Part shown: piece by piece, positions 36,460-45,508 of the stretch | Position numbering within the stretch: position 1 is the first letter of the stretch | How the letters are laid out: each line of letters begins with the position of its first letter | Position numbers and translations under genes: made by a program | Source of the DNA: Lignipirellula cremea | Lineage (GTDB): Bacteria > Planctomycetota > Planctomycetia > Pirellulales > Pirellulaceae | Assembly (NCBI RefSeq): GCF_007751035.1 | Contig: NZ_CP036433.1 | Coordinates: 8,599,001-8,663,000, forward strand | DNA: 64,000 bases | Direction: 5' to 3' | The notes under the pieces: model-generated | Told to the model about the DNA's origin: nothing | Databases searched by the model: none | Seen by the model: only the letters and a program-made list of their open reading frames with translations

Positions 36460-36981
36460 ATGAAGGACGAACGTTTTCAAGGCGGCAAGCTGGTCGAGAA
36501 ATTCAGCCGATCGCATAGCCCGCCGGCGCCGGAAGCGGCGAAGAAACCGCCGTCGCTGCAGGAGAAGATCAACGCCGCCCGGCGAGAGCTCGACAGCCTG
36601 CAGCCGACGCTCGACATGACAAGGACCGGCACGTCGAATCGCCCTAACCCGGCGCGAAACTGGCGGATCGCCAGTCAGATCAAACAATGGGAAAACCAAA
36701 AGGCAATGAGGGCGGAGTTCAACCGCCTCGGCGAAAAGAAGGTCACGCTCAAGGACCGGATTGCAGAAGCGAAGCAGGAACTGGCGACCTTCCCGTCACG
36801 CTCCGATCGGTCGGCCGCCGCCCTGAGCCCCGTCGAACAACGCCGCGAGAGCACGCTGCAAACGCGGGTCGAAGAGTGGTCCCAGCAACTGGAGATCGGC
36901 AAGGCGATGCAGCTGACGGCCAGCTTCAATCGCCCGATCTGTGCCCAGTCGGCCGAGATGGATTTCGAGCGGATGCGCTAA
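36460..36981 (+). CDS. hypothetical coiled-coil protein
   Basis: A 173-residue, highly charged and mostly helical protein with no Cys-rich or catalytic motif. Heptad-like segments (LQEKINAARRELDSLQPTL and KVTLKDRIAEAKQELATF) suggest a coiled coil. It is the first of two plus-strand genes between the minus-strand ArdC group and the ECF operon. The function is unknown. Confidence 0.55.
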   Translation: MKDERFQGGKLVEKFSRSHSPPAPEAAKKPPSLQEKINAARRELDSLQPTLDMTRTGTSNRPNPARNWRIASQIKQWENQKAMRAEFNRLGEKKVTLKDRIAEAKQELATFPSRSDRSAAALSPVEQRRESTLQTRVEEWSQQLEIGKAMQLTASFNRPICAQSAEMDFERMR

Positions 36982-37030
36982 CCGAAATTTGCGCGACGGC
37001 CTTGCCTCGTGCTATCGTGAAGGAATGTTT

Positions 37031-37426
37031 ATGACCGAGAAACAAACAGAGGCCCGTCTAACCTCCCTCGTCCGCGATCTGCCGCTGCCAGACGGCTCCA
37101 CCCGTCCTGTACGGCTGCTGCAGTTCCAATGGGCCAGCTACGACTACGCCATCGCCCACCTCGGCTTCACCCCGCTCGACTTCACCGCCTGGGCCAAAGA
37201 CGAAGAACAGTACTTCGGCGTGAACTTCGACGAAGCCATCCAAGTCGGCGTCGACTACGTGCTGCAGAAGTGGCGAGAGCATCTGGATGAGCTGGAGAAG
37301 TTGGCCGCTGGCGGTTTGACGCCTGAGCAGGAGCAAGCGTTGATTGAGAGTTTCGATCGTTTGCGGGCGGAGATGCGAGCGCGGAGCGGAAAAGACTCGA
37401 ATGGGGTTCGAGGAACGGATCGATAG
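37031..37426 (+). CDS. hypothetical protein
   Basis: A 131-residue protein. The ATG at 37031 has GAAGGA six bases upstream; 37025 is a close alternative, and the longer frame overlaps the preceding gene. The middle (LLQFQWASYDYAIAHLGFTPLDFTAWAKDEE) has the look of a small ribbon-helix-helix-like or accessory domain, followed by acidic helices. No family can be named. Confidence 0.55.
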   Translation: MTEKQTEARLTSLVRDLPLPDGSTRPVRLLQFQWASYDYAIAHLGFTPLDFTAWAKDEEQYFGVNFDEAIQVGVDYVLQKWREHLDELEKLAAGGLTPEQEQALIESFDRLRAEMRARSGKDSNGVRGTDR

Positions 37427-37597
37427 CGAATTGGCGGTCCGATTTTGCCTGGATACATTCGGTCGATGTGACTGGAGCAGGTTCTGAACTAGCCAGCCGG
37501 CTCCAGTTGGGCGTCTATTTCCGGACTGGGTAAAAAGTTTCGTTTCCGTGTCATAATTTGGCCCTCTCGGATAAGTAACTAGAGAAGCCGCATTTCA

Positions 37598-38131
37598 ATG
37601 GAACAAAAAATGGACGAGACCACACGACAAGCGACGCGACTGTGGACGCTGGCTCAACCGGCTGTCTCGGCCTTCGTGACATCGGTGGTCCGTGATTTCG
37701 GAGATCGGGACGATGTTCTTCAGGATACGGCGGTGGCGGTTATTGAGTCCTTCGACTCGTATGACCCTCAGCGCCCGTTTGTGGCCTGGGCGATAGGCAT
37801 CGCCCGAAATCAGGTGGGGCTTTATCTGCGTCGACGACGGCGCGACCGACTGGTCTTCGACGAGGAAACAGTCGCGTGCCTGGCGATTGCCTTTGCGGAA
37901 GTTACGCCGCAGCAGTCCCGTCAATTGGATTCTCTGAAAGTGTGCTTGTCTTCCCTGGAAGGTCGGGCGCGAAGTCTCTTGCAATTACGTTATGAGGAGG
38001 ATTGCAAGCCTGCTGCGATTGCCGAGCGCGTGGGGATGAAGCCGAATGCGGTGGCCAAGGCGCTGCAGCGTCTGCGCGATCAATTGCGGGCCTGCATCGA
38101 GCGGAGATCCGCCGAGGCGGCAACCGTATGA
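37598..38131 (+). CDS. ECF-family RNA polymerase sigma factor
   Basis: A 177-residue sigma factor. Region 2 (about 15-85) contains the -10-binding core DRDDVLQDTAVAVIESFDSYDPQRPFVAWAIGIARNQ; region 4 (about 120-170) is a helix-turn-helix ending in MKPNAVAKALQRLRDQLRACI. It matches the planctomycete group of ECF factors encoded with FecR-like anti-sigma proteins. The next gene, overlapping by 4 bp (ATGA), is such a protein. It should direct transcription of a small regulon, possibly including its own operon. Confidence 0.9.
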   Translation: MEQKMDETTRQATRLWTLAQPAVSAFVTSVVRDFGDRDDVLQDTAVAVIESFDSYDPQRPFVAWAIGIARNQVGLYLRRRRRDRLVFDEETVACLAIAFAEVTPQQSRQLDSLKVCLSSLEGRARSLLQLRYEEDCKPAAIAERVGMKPNAVAKALQRLRDQLRACIERRSAEAATV

Positions 38132-39120
38132 GTATCGACGCCCCCCAGCTGATTCACGGATATCTAGACGACTCGCTCTCGGAAGAAGAGCAACAATTGC
38201 TGAGCGAATGGATCAAGTCCGATGCCCAACATGCCCAGGCATTTGCGGCGGCCGTTCTGCTGCACGATAGGCTTCGCGATGAATGCACCATGCTGGCCCA
38301 GGGGGAAGAGCAGGCACAGCCCTTGGCTGCGTCGCCCCCCCGGCGCTGGTTACGCTCGTTCGTTGCCGTTGCGACAATCGCCTGCTGCGTTTTGATTGCC
38401 GCCGTGTTTCTATGGCACGGCGTATCGAGCACCCCGACTGCGGCGGCGGTTGAGCTTGACCGGATCATCGCCGTCAATTCGTCTCCAACCGATCGCACGT
38501 TCTCCATCTCTCTGGAAGAAACGTCCTTTCCCGAGGAGCGACGCAAGGCGGTACAAACGGAGCGCCACCGACCGCCGAAGCCTTCTATTGACGGTGCTTT
38601 GTTGCACGTCCGCGGCCCGAACCAATTCGTCCTCCAACGAAAGGTTCCGGAAGGTCAGCTCTTCGTCACGGGAAGTAATGGAAGAGTCAGCTGGGCGGTC
38701 CGCCCTGACGGGCCTGTCCGGTTCAGTTCCGATCTCACGCGGTTCAACCATGATGTGCCCGGACACGAGCAGGCGATGCCGCTCAACAATCTGCATGACG
38801 GCCTGGAGCAGTTGCACGCGGCGTATGTCGTGCAAGTCCTGCCGGTGGAAAGTCTCGAGGACGACACGGCCGTCGCTGCGGAGCCCAGCCGGTTGTTGGT
38901 GGCGGTCAAGAAGCCAGGTTTTCGCGGCCCCCGTCGCGTGGAGATCACCTACGCGGCCGCCAGCGGCCAGATCCGCCAGATCCGCTTCGTCGACATGCCG
39001 TATGGCCCGGAACGCCTGACGCTCAGCATGACGCTGGTCGATGAACGGCCCCTGGGAGCCGCGTACTTTGATCACGAGTCCCATCACGATCCCCTGCGGG
39101 TCGTAGAATTTGAGGAGTAA
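38128..39120 (+). CDS. FecR-like anti-sigma / membrane regulator
   Basis: A 330-residue protein. The N-terminal cytoplasmic part (about 1-70, LIHGYLDDSLSEEEQQLLSEWI) is of the DUF4880/zinc-less anti-sigma type. One transmembrane helix follows near residues 75-95 (FVAVATIACCVLIAAVFLW). The outer part is beta-rich, as in FecR-type sensor domains. It is translationally coupled to the sigma gene, so it likely holds the sigma factor inactive until an envelope signal arrives. Confidence 0.75.
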   Translation: MSIDAPQLIHGYLDDSLSEEEQQLLSEWIKSDAQHAQAFAAAVLLHDRLRDECTMLAQGEEQAQPLAASPPRRWLRSFVAVATIACCVLIAAVFLWHGVSSTPTAAAVELDRIIAVNSSPTDRTFSISLEETSFPEERRKAVQTERHRPPKPSIDGALLHVRGPNQFVLQRKVPEGQLFVTGSNGRVSWAVRPDGPVRFSSDLTRFNHDVPGHEQAMPLNNLHDGLEQLHAAYVVQVLPVESLEDDTAVAAEPSRLLVAVKKPGFRGPRRVEITYAAASGQIRQIRFVDMPYGPERLTLSMTLVDERPLGAAYFDHESHHDPLRVVEFEE

Positions 39121-39123
39121 TCG

Positions 39124-39870
39124 ATGAAACGCTCTCTGATTTTTGCTGTCAGCGTTGTCGCCCTGTTGGGAGCAAGCCTGTTAGCCTGGGCGCAGCACCC
39201 GGACGATCGGCCACAGCCGGAAGGAAGCAGGATTCGCAAACCGCAGCTGGCCGACACGGTCAAAGCCAACATGTACGCCGACAACTGGTTCGTGCTCTAC
39301 ATCAATGGCGAACTGGCGGCGGTCGACTCGATCAGGTTCATGCCGCACAACGTCGTGTCTGTCGACATCCTCCCGGCGTATCCCATGACGATTGCCGTCA
39401 TGGCGAAGGACAATGCTGACGCCAGGACGGGTATGGAATACGCGAACACCAGTGTTGGCGACGCGGGGTTCATCCTGAAGTTTGGCGACGGTACGGTCAC
39501 TTCCGCTGACTGGAAAGCCAAGAAGTTCTCTTGGGGCCCGATTGACGGCGATACCAGGCGCCCGCGAGTCGAAAACATCCCGCTCCCGGAAAACTGGTAC
39601 GCGGTCGACTTCGACGACAGTGCCTGGGGCCAGGCGAAGGAATACACCCAGGAGCAGGTCGGCCCCAAGCAGCCTTTCTTTGAGCATGATTTCCAAGGGG
39701 CGAAGTTCATTTGGACCGACGACATCGAGCTTGATAACACGGTCCTGTTTCGCCATGTCGTGAAATCACCGCCCGACGGCAAGCCGAGAATCGACTTTTC
39801 CAACCTTAACAATGTCGTTCCCGCGGCTCCCCCCAGGCCGGGACCGGGAGGAAAACGACCCCAGCAATGA
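39124..39870 (+). CDS. secreted protein with a carbohydrate-binding-like fold
   Basis: A 248-residue protein with a clear signal peptide (1-23, ends in AWAQ). The body contains the phrase ADNWFVLYINGELAAVDS and a later VDFDDSAWGQAKEY, which resemble the galactose-binding-like beta-sandwiches attached to planctomycete glycosidases and sulfatases. No catalytic residues are visible, and the C-terminus is Pro-rich. It lies 3 bp after the FecR-like gene and overlaps the YHYH gene, so it belongs to the same operon. Confidence 0.7.
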   Translation: MKRSLIFAVSVVALLGASLLAWAQHPDDRPQPEGSRIRKPQLADTVKANMYADNWFVLYINGELAAVDSIRFMPHNVVSVDILPAYPMTIAVMAKDNADARTGMEYANTSVGDAGFILKFGDGTVTSADWKAKKFSWGPIDGDTRRPRVENIPLPENWYAVDFDDSAWGQAKEYTQEQVGPKQPFFEHDFQGAKFIWTDDIELDNTVLFRHVVKSPPDGKPRIDFSNLNNVVPAAPPRPGPGGKRPQQ

Positions 39871-39917
39871 CGCTCCCCGACCAGCCGATCCTGAACGCGA
39901 CCCAAGGGGCCAGAAGA

Positions 39918-41720
39918 ATGACCATAGAAAGCAAACCGATGATCCACGAAAAATTTCTAGCCGTCCTGGCGACCGCGGCATTCGTACTCTGCACATCGCC
40001 GGCCCTGGCCCACCCAGGCGGACACGATCACGACGAACCCCATCATCCCCAAGCATCCCGCACCTGGACGTTGGCAACAGAAGGCGCCCATCTGCACGGC
40101 GCGTTCGTCGCCGCGAAGGACGGCAAAGTGCAGATTCGCCGCGACGATGGCGCACTTGCCACGCTGGCGATGGATCGACTCGTCCCGTCCGACCAGAAAT
40201 GGATTACCGAGCGCTTGGAGGAAATCAAACGCTTGAACACTCAGCAAGGGAGTCAACTCGTGGCCCAGAAGCAACCCCATCCGCCAGCCGGAAAGGGAAC
40301 CACAAAGGAACAACCTGCGCCGATGATGCTCAAATATTTCAAGCCGTTTGAAAAAACCCTGCAGCTCCGCTGGGATGAGAAATACTTTTACGTGGGGTCC
40401 AATGGCCTGCCGGCCCATCCCATGATGGTCGGAATTCGGTCCTGGCAGCAGCAAGTGCCGATCCCGCAAAAGTATTTCGGCGACAACGCGTGGCGAATCC
40501 CTTTGCACCCGACGCCGGCCAGGGAGCCGATGTCCGCCAAAAACAACTTCCTGCGCGGAGCCATCGCCCTGGCCGTCAATGGCGTCCCCATCTTCAACCC
40601 TCTGAACAATCGCGGCGATGATGCCTACCTGTTCGGGGAGCTGGACCAGTACGGCGGTCACTGTGGCCGCGCGGACGATTATCACTATCACCTCGCGCCC
40701 GTTCATCTCGAAAAAACCACCGGCAAGGATCAGCCGATCGCCTATGCGCTCGATGGCTATCCGATCTTTGGCTACCAGGACGAGCAAGCTCCCGATTTTG
40801 CGCCGCTGGACTGGCTCAACGGCCACAAGGACAAGGCGGGCAACTACCATTACCACGCGACCAAAACGTACCCCTATCTGAACGGCGGCTTCTATGGCGA
40901 AGTCACCGAGCGTGACGGGCAGGTCGATCCCCAGCCGCGAGCGGAACCTCTGCGACCGGACTTGCCGCCGCTACGCGATGCGAAAATCATCCGCTTTGAG
41001 CAAACTGAGCCCAGCAGCTATCGCCTGACTTATGAGGTGCGCGGCAAAGCAGGCACGGTCAGCTATACGCTCGCAGCGGATGGGACAGCCAGGTTTGTCT
41101 TTGTCGATCCCAGTGGAAAGACGGTCAACGAAACCTATTCTCCCAGGCAACCTGGTCCGGGGAAAGACGACCGGCCGCGTCCCGGCGACCGCCCCGAGCG
41201 ACGTCCACCCCCGCGACGTGAGCCCGCCGCGCAGTCGCCTCGTGGTGCAGCGGCCAACAGGGAAAGCGATCTCCCCCGACTGCCCGTAACCAGTGCTTCG
41301 GTCACCCCGCAGGGACGCCTGAGCATTGACTGCACCTGCGACGGCGCCGGTCAATCGCCAGCCATCGCCTGGAAAGACGCGCCCGCGGGGACAAAGTCAT
41401 TTGCGGTCAGCATCTGGCATACGGCCCCCGATCAGGAAAAATCGTATTGGGTGGTCGTCAACATTCCAGCCGATGTCTCGCAACTGGTGCAGAACAGCAA
41501 GGGAGTCGGACAGATTGGACTCAATGATAAACGCCGCGCCGAGTACGACCCCATGTGCTCGAAGGGCCCGGGGGTGAAGATCTATCACGTCACGGTTTTC
41601 GCCTTATCAGCAGAACCGAAACTTGCCGCCGGCAAAGCCACCCGAGCCCAACTCCTCGAAGCGATCCAAGACATCACGCTCGCCGCCGGGACGTTGGACT
41701 TTCAATACGAGCGAAAGTAA
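39918..41720 (+). CDS. secreted YHYH-domain protein with SHD1-like and PEBP-like domains
   Basis: About 600 residues. The frame opens with an ATG at 39867 that overlaps the preceding stop; I chose 39918 because the signal peptide (FLAVLATAAFVLCTSPALA) follows closely, and 39939 is also possible. In order it has a signal peptide and His-rich stretch, an SHD1-like domain (RTWTLATEGAHLHGAFVAAK), a YHYH domain (DYHYHLAPVH and NYHYHATKTYPY), a Pro/Arg-rich linker, and a C-terminal PEBP/Raf-kinase-inhibitor-like domain (SPAIAWKDAPAGTKSFAVSI). YHYH proteins are secreted, and many may bind copper or other metals. It is the last gene of the ECF operon. Confidence 0.8.
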   Translation: MTIESKPMIHEKFLAVLATAAFVLCTSPALAHPGGHDHDEPHHPQASRTWTLATEGAHLHGAFVAAKDGKVQIRRDDGALATLAMDRLVPSDQKWITERLEEIKRLNTQQGSQLVAQKQPHPPAGKGTTKEQPAPMMLKYFKPFEKTLQLRWDEKYFYVGSNGLPAHPMMVGIRSWQQQVPIPQKYFGDNAWRIPLHPTPAREPMSAKNNFLRGAIALAVNGVPIFNPLNNRGDDAYLFGELDQYGGHCGRADDYHYHLAPVHLEKTTGKDQPIAYALDGYPIFGYQDEQAPDFAPLDWLNGHKDKAGNYHYHATKTYPYLNGGFYGEVTERDGQVDPQPRAEPLRPDLPPLRDAKIIRFEQTEPSSYRLTYEVRGKAGTVSYTLAADGTARFVFVDPSGKTVNETYSPRQPGPGKDDRPRPGDRPERRPPPRREPAAQSPRGAAANRESDLPRLPVTSASVTPQGRLSIDCTCDGAGQSPAIAWKDAPAGTKSFAVSIWHTAPDQEKSYWVVVNIPADVSQLVQNSKGVGQIGLNDKRRAEYDPMCSKGPGVKIYHVTVFALSAEPKLAAGKATRAQLLEAIQDITLAAGTLDFQYERK

Positions 41721-41865
41721 GTAGGCTCCTATTGCAGTCAGACCCATCCGTATCGTCATTCTCGCTGTCTCGCAAACCAGCCTCGGTCCGAGACACCGAT
41801 GCAGATTCCATTTGTTTCGGGGCGCAGGCTTGCAAGCATTGCTGAAGTGCGCTACCCCTAACCGG

Positions 41866-42222
41866 ATGGCAAGCGACAAAACGATAGGTGAAATTGCGGA
41901 ACTGCGGTCGACGATTGCCGCACTGACGAAGCAGATGGCGGTCATGGTGCAGGCCATCGACGAATTGCGGGACGAGGTTGTGTTTCTGAATCGCAACGGT
42001 CTGTCGTCCGCGGAGGAATTCAAGGCGGCGGCGCACCCTGTCGGCTACAGCGTCCGGCAGATGGCGGCCGATCCTTGTGCGGCAGATTGGAGCGAGCGTT
42101 TGGTGCTGGAGCCGATTGGCGTCGCTCCCACTCCGCCGGCGACGCCTGTCGAGCAGCCGCCGCCCATTTCGGAAACGGAACGGGAAGCCAGCGGTCCAGG
42201 CAATCAATTGGGGTTATTCTAA
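41866..42222 (+). CDS. small hypothetical protein with QLGLF C-terminus
   Basis: A 118-residue protein; ATG 41866 is the best start. A coiled-coil-like N-terminus (IGEIAELRSTIAALTKQMAVMVQAIDELRDEV) is followed by a Pro-rich linker and the final residues NQLGLF. The last five match the bacterial beta-clamp-binding consensus QLxLF, seen also on ArdC and the methylase-like protein here. It overlaps the end of a minus-strand gene by 9 bp. Confidence 0.6.
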   Translation: MASDKTIGEIAELRSTIAALTKQMAVMVQAIDELRDEVVFLNRNGLSSAEEFKAAAHPVGYSVRQMAADPCAADWSERLVLEPIGVAPTPPATPVEQPPPISETEREASGPGNQLGLF

Positions 42223-42555
42223 ATCGACGTACATCCAGTACGGCCGCGGGACGAGGTCTTCCAGGTAGGCTGGCGGATCGTAGTCGAGATCGAACTCGAA
42301 TGCTCCATAGCGGAAACGGTTTTCGCCTTCCCATTGCACGCCGTTGATTGGCTTGTCGCGGAGGATGCCGCCGACCCACAGGGCGCGGATCTCGTCGGTG
42401 GTCAGCCATAAGCTGGCGGCGCTGGCCAGGCCGGTGTAGCTCCAATGCCCCTGCCCGCTCGGGTCGCGGTACATGCAGGAAAGAGCGAGTCCCCTGTTCG
42501 CTTTCAAGTCGTCGTAAACAGATTTCAGCGATTGTCGATTGAACGGGGTGAGCAT
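42214..42555 (-). CDS. hypothetical protein coupled to the methylase-like gene
   Basis: A 113-residue protein starting at ATG 42555, 2 bp after the methylase-like stop; a TTG at 42561 is less likely. A plausible single domain: LKSVYDDLKANRGLALSCMYRDPSGQGHWSYTG, then strands ending YWMYVDLE. No family was recognised. Position makes it an accessory to the methylase-like protein. Confidence 0.6.
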   Translation of the reverse strand: MLTPFNRQSLKSVYDDLKANRGLALSCMYRDPSGQGHWSYTGLASAASLWLTTDEIRALWVGGILRDKPINGVQWEGENRFRYGAFEFDLDYDPPAYLEDLVPRPYWMYVDLE

Positions 42556-42557
42556 CG

Positions 42558-43352
42558 TCAAAATAACTCGAGCTGCGTGCGAGGAACGCCGTCTTTAGGA
42601 TCTCCGTCTGGTTTTGCCGAGGGCGTCGGCGTCGGCTTGGCAATTGCTTGGCGGACCGGCGCGGGACATGCTTCGAGTGGGATCTCCTTGATGAAGCCGC
42701 GGCCGTCGAAGCCGGTGCGGTACGCCCGATGGGTTTGCAGACTGAGGCTGTTGGCATGCACGGCGTAGCCATACAGGTTTCGCAGCCCGAGGTTCAGCGC
42801 CGTCATTTTCACGCAGCGCAAATCGATGTCCTGGCCGACAAATTCAAACTGGCGGCTCTCTTCGGCGACGGCCAGCAGCATCCGACCGGAGCCGCTGGCG
42901 GGATCGCAGACGGTCGGCGTGCGATCGGTCGGCCGTTCAAAATCGCCGAGACTGAGCTTCGCCATCATCCGGGCGATCGGCGACGGGGTGTAATACTGAC
43001 CGTCTTCGCCATAGGTGATGGCGCCTTGGAACAGATCGCCGAGCACGTCTTTCAACTCGTCGGCCGGATCACTTTCCATCTGGTTGACCGCGGCGGCGAA
43101 CAGAGCGGCCAGACTATCAACGCCCCGCTCCCCTTTCTTGCCGGCCGTGTGCTTGGCGACAACCTGCAGATACTGCTCTTCCATTCGGCCGCCGGACAGA
43201 GCACAAATCGACATTTCCAGAAAATCTTCAAAGACGACCGCCCTGCTCACCGCCGAACGTCGGGCGGCGACTTCCAGCAGCTCAAACAGCTGCCAGGTTT
43301 CAGGATATTGAAAGAACTCACGCGGCATGCGGCCGACAATGCCAGAATTCAT
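42558..43352 (-). CDS. N6-methylase-like protein lacking the catalytic NPPY motif
   Basis: About 264 residues. A start at 43352 is chosen; 43328 is also possible and neither has a clear ribosome site. The methylase fold is visible: motif X GQYYTP, motif I DPASGSGRM and the acidic loop GQDIDLRC. Beyond it, where NPPY/F should lie, the sequence runs HANSLSLQTHRAYRTGFDGRGF with no NPP, so catalysis is doubtful. It may be a SAM-binding regulator or DNA-binding protein. The protein ends TQLELF, a clamp-binding-like tail. It is common on rhizobial- and planctomycete-type plasmids as an unexplained gene. Confidence 0.75.
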   Translation of the reverse strand: MNSGIVGRMPREFFQYPETWQLFELLEVAARRSAVSRAVVFEDFLEMSICALSGGRMEEQYLQVVAKHTAGKKGERGVDSLAALFAAAVNQMESDPADELKDVLGDLFQGAITYGEDGQYYTPSPIARMMAKLSLGDFERPTDRTPTVCDPASGSGRMLLAVAEESRQFEFVGQDIDLRCVKMTALNLGLRNLYGYAVHANSLSLQTHRAYRTGFDGRGFIKEIPLEACPAPVRQAIAKPTPTPSAKPDGDPKDGVPRTQLELF

Positions 43353-43459
43353 CGTGGAGCGCAAGTTCGACGATGACAGAGCTGAAGGCACGGCCGGAAC
43401 GTCGCATCATCGTATCGCCGGGAATACGACGAACTGCAAATACGGCGATACGATTTCCT

Positions 43460-44437
43460 TCATTCCAGTGCAGGCGGAACGGCCGGGTGGTTTTCCAATC
43501 GCTGACGAAGGACGTCATTCCAATCTGCCCCCTCGCCTTCCGGCAAACGAGTGACGATCTGTTTGTCAGGCAGATCTGCTGCTGCGAGCGATGTCTGGAT
43601 GGCGTACGCCAGCTTTCTGCCGGCGGGATCGTTGTCGGTCGCCAGGAGGATCGTACTGCCGGGCGGCATTTTGGTCGCCGCCGATCGCAAGAGTTCGGAC
43701 TGGTAAGGGCTGACTTGCCCGGCCGTGCTGAGGAACCGCTTTCGCTCCGTTCCAAAGAGCTGGGCGGCGCTCAAGGCGTCGATCGCCGTTTCACAGATGT
43801 AGAGTTCGCAATCATTTGGCCGCGGCCGCGACGCCCACAAACCTTTGACGCCGCCCGGCGCGAAGCCTGTGAAGCCGGCGTTTTTGACCTCGAAGCCGCA
43901 TATTTCGGCGTCGGAATTCCAGTGCGGGAAGAGGGCGTTTCGTCGTCCGTCGATGCGGATTCGATCCGCGAAGATGGGATCCGCCAGCACTTGTCGCGAG
44001 ATGTGCCGCTGCTCCAGGTAGGCATGAGCGCCGGGGATTGGCTGGGCTCGCATCCAGGTCGCCAGCACGCGGCCTGCGTCGTGTTCGCTTGGAACCAAGT
44101 CCTCGAATAATGGCTGCGTAGGGATGTTCGCCGTGGAACTCCCGCCGGTCCATGACCGCAATGCCTTGCGTACGCCGCCAAGCGTTAGGCGGTCGCGATA
44201 CTGCAGGAAGTCGATGATGGTGCCCTGGTCGCGATCATCGTGGACGTTAAAGTAAATCCAATGTCGGTTGGCCGCCCTGGCGACAATGATCTTGTCGCCG
44301 CTCGGATGCCGCATCACGGCGCTGCTGCGACTGCTGTGGCGACGATCGAGTACAAACCCGCGATCGGCCGCAAATTCGCAGAGGTTGATCTGCGTTTTGA
44401 AACCGTTTAATTCATCGCTTCGTCCGGAGATTCCCAT
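43460..44437 (-). CDS. Toprim-domain protein (DUF3991/Toprim-like)
   Basis: A 325-residue protein from the ATG at 44437. The N-terminal half (INLCEFAADRGFVLDRRHSSRSSAVMRHPSGDKIIVA) matches the DUF3991-type zinc-binding-like module, and the C-terminal half is a Toprim fold with the acidic motif TDNDPAGRKLA and an upstream Glu in YICETAIDALSAAQL. Such proteins occur on plasmids and integrative elements and may be primase-like. It probably helps replicate or process the element's DNA. Confidence 0.8.
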   Translation of the reverse strand: MGISGRSDELNGFKTQINLCEFAADRGFVLDRRHSSRSSAVMRHPSGDKIIVARAANRHWIYFNVHDDRDQGTIIDFLQYRDRLTLGGVRKALRSWTGGSSTANIPTQPLFEDLVPSEHDAGRVLATWMRAQPIPGAHAYLEQRHISRQVLADPIFADRIRIDGRRNALFPHWNSDAEICGFEVKNAGFTGFAPGGVKGLWASRPRPNDCELYICETAIDALSAAQLFGTERKRFLSTAGQVSPYQSELLRSAATKMPPGSTILLATDNDPAGRKLAYAIQTSLAAADLPDKQIVTRLPEGEGADWNDVLRQRLENHPAVPPALE

Positions 44438-44608
44438 ACGGAATCGTAGCGCGATCAGACAAGACGAGGCAAGCAAAAAACGGAGGAGGGGCGATAGGAA
44501 AAAGAATCGTGAAATCGTCGATACGGCAAACCGTGCTTACGACGATACGCTTTTGCGGTAATTCGTGTCATCGTTAATCCTGAAAAGCGTGGATACGTTC
44601 CTGCGACG

Positions 44609-45229
44609 TTAAGATTTTTCGCATTGTCGTGTTGACGCCGCCAGGTAGCGATAGGCCGTGCGTTCGCTGACGCCGACTGCCCGGGCAACCTCAGCGATGG
44701 ATAGTCCGCGTTCCCTGAGTTCTTGCACGCGTTCGGGCTTCGCCTTGGTCGTGCCCCGTCTGCGACCTCGATAGACGCCGCGCTTCTTGGCGAGCCGGAT
44801 GCCGGCCGCTTGCCGTTCACGCCGAAACTCCAATTCGATCTCCGCCAGGCCGAACATGACGCTGGCGATCATCCGTCCCACCGGGCCAGACAGGTCGATC
44901 TGTTCGGTCACCGAAACAACGCGAATCCCGGCCTCGCACCAATCGGCCAGCAAATTGACGCCGTCCTTCAAACGGCGGGAGACACGATCGAGTTTCCAGA
45001 CCACAACCGTTTTCACTTTGCCGTGACCAATGGCTGCCTGCAATTTTTCAAACGCCGGCCGCTGCAGCGTCTTGCCCGTTTCCACATCTTCAAACCAACG
45101 AACGGAGTGGGGATCCACGCCGCGGCCGCCGAGCCACCTTTCAATCTCGGCCCTTTGACTCGCATTTTTCTGCTGTCGCGACGACACACGGCAATAGCAA
45201 GCGATTTCATTTTCTCGAAGCGGGTCCAT
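44609..45229 (-). CDS. serine recombinase (resolvase/invertase family)
   Basis: A 206-residue resolvase. The N-terminal catalytic domain has the nucleophile Ser in YCRVSS (Ser16) and the Arg motif KLDRVSRRLKDGV; the C-terminal helix-turn-helix (LSIAEVARAVGVSERTAYRYL) binds DNA. It would resolve multimers or control inversion on the circular form. It lies between the Toprim gene and the replication origin, divergent from the initiator gene. Confidence 0.92.
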   Translation of the reverse strand: MDPLRENEIACYCRVSSRQQKNASQRAEIERWLGGRGVDPHSVRWFEDVETGKTLQRPAFEKLQAAIGHGKVKTVVVWKLDRVSRRLKDGVNLLADWCEAGIRVVSVTEQIDLSGPVGRMIASVMFGLAEIELEFRRERQAAGIRLAKKRGVYRGRRRGTTKAKPERVQELRERGLSIAEVARAVGVSERTAYRYLAASTRQCEKS

Positions 45230-45508
45230 CCGCCAACAAGAGTAGACGCATTTTGTCAGTCCGTCACGCTCGAATCAATCGACGGAATCTCGGCCCAAAA
45301 AAGCGGAGGAGGGGACGCAACCCTATTTGTCAGGTTCCGACTCCGTCAGCCTTCTCTTTCCTATCGCCCAATAGTCATAACTCGACAGAAACTGCCGTCA
45401 CATCGAACAGCATCGAACCGTCGTGTGTTTAATAGGTGTTTAATAATGTGTTACGGTCGCCTTGATCACCTACAAGCCTTTGTAATCCAAGCGAAATCAA
45501 AGTCGGCC

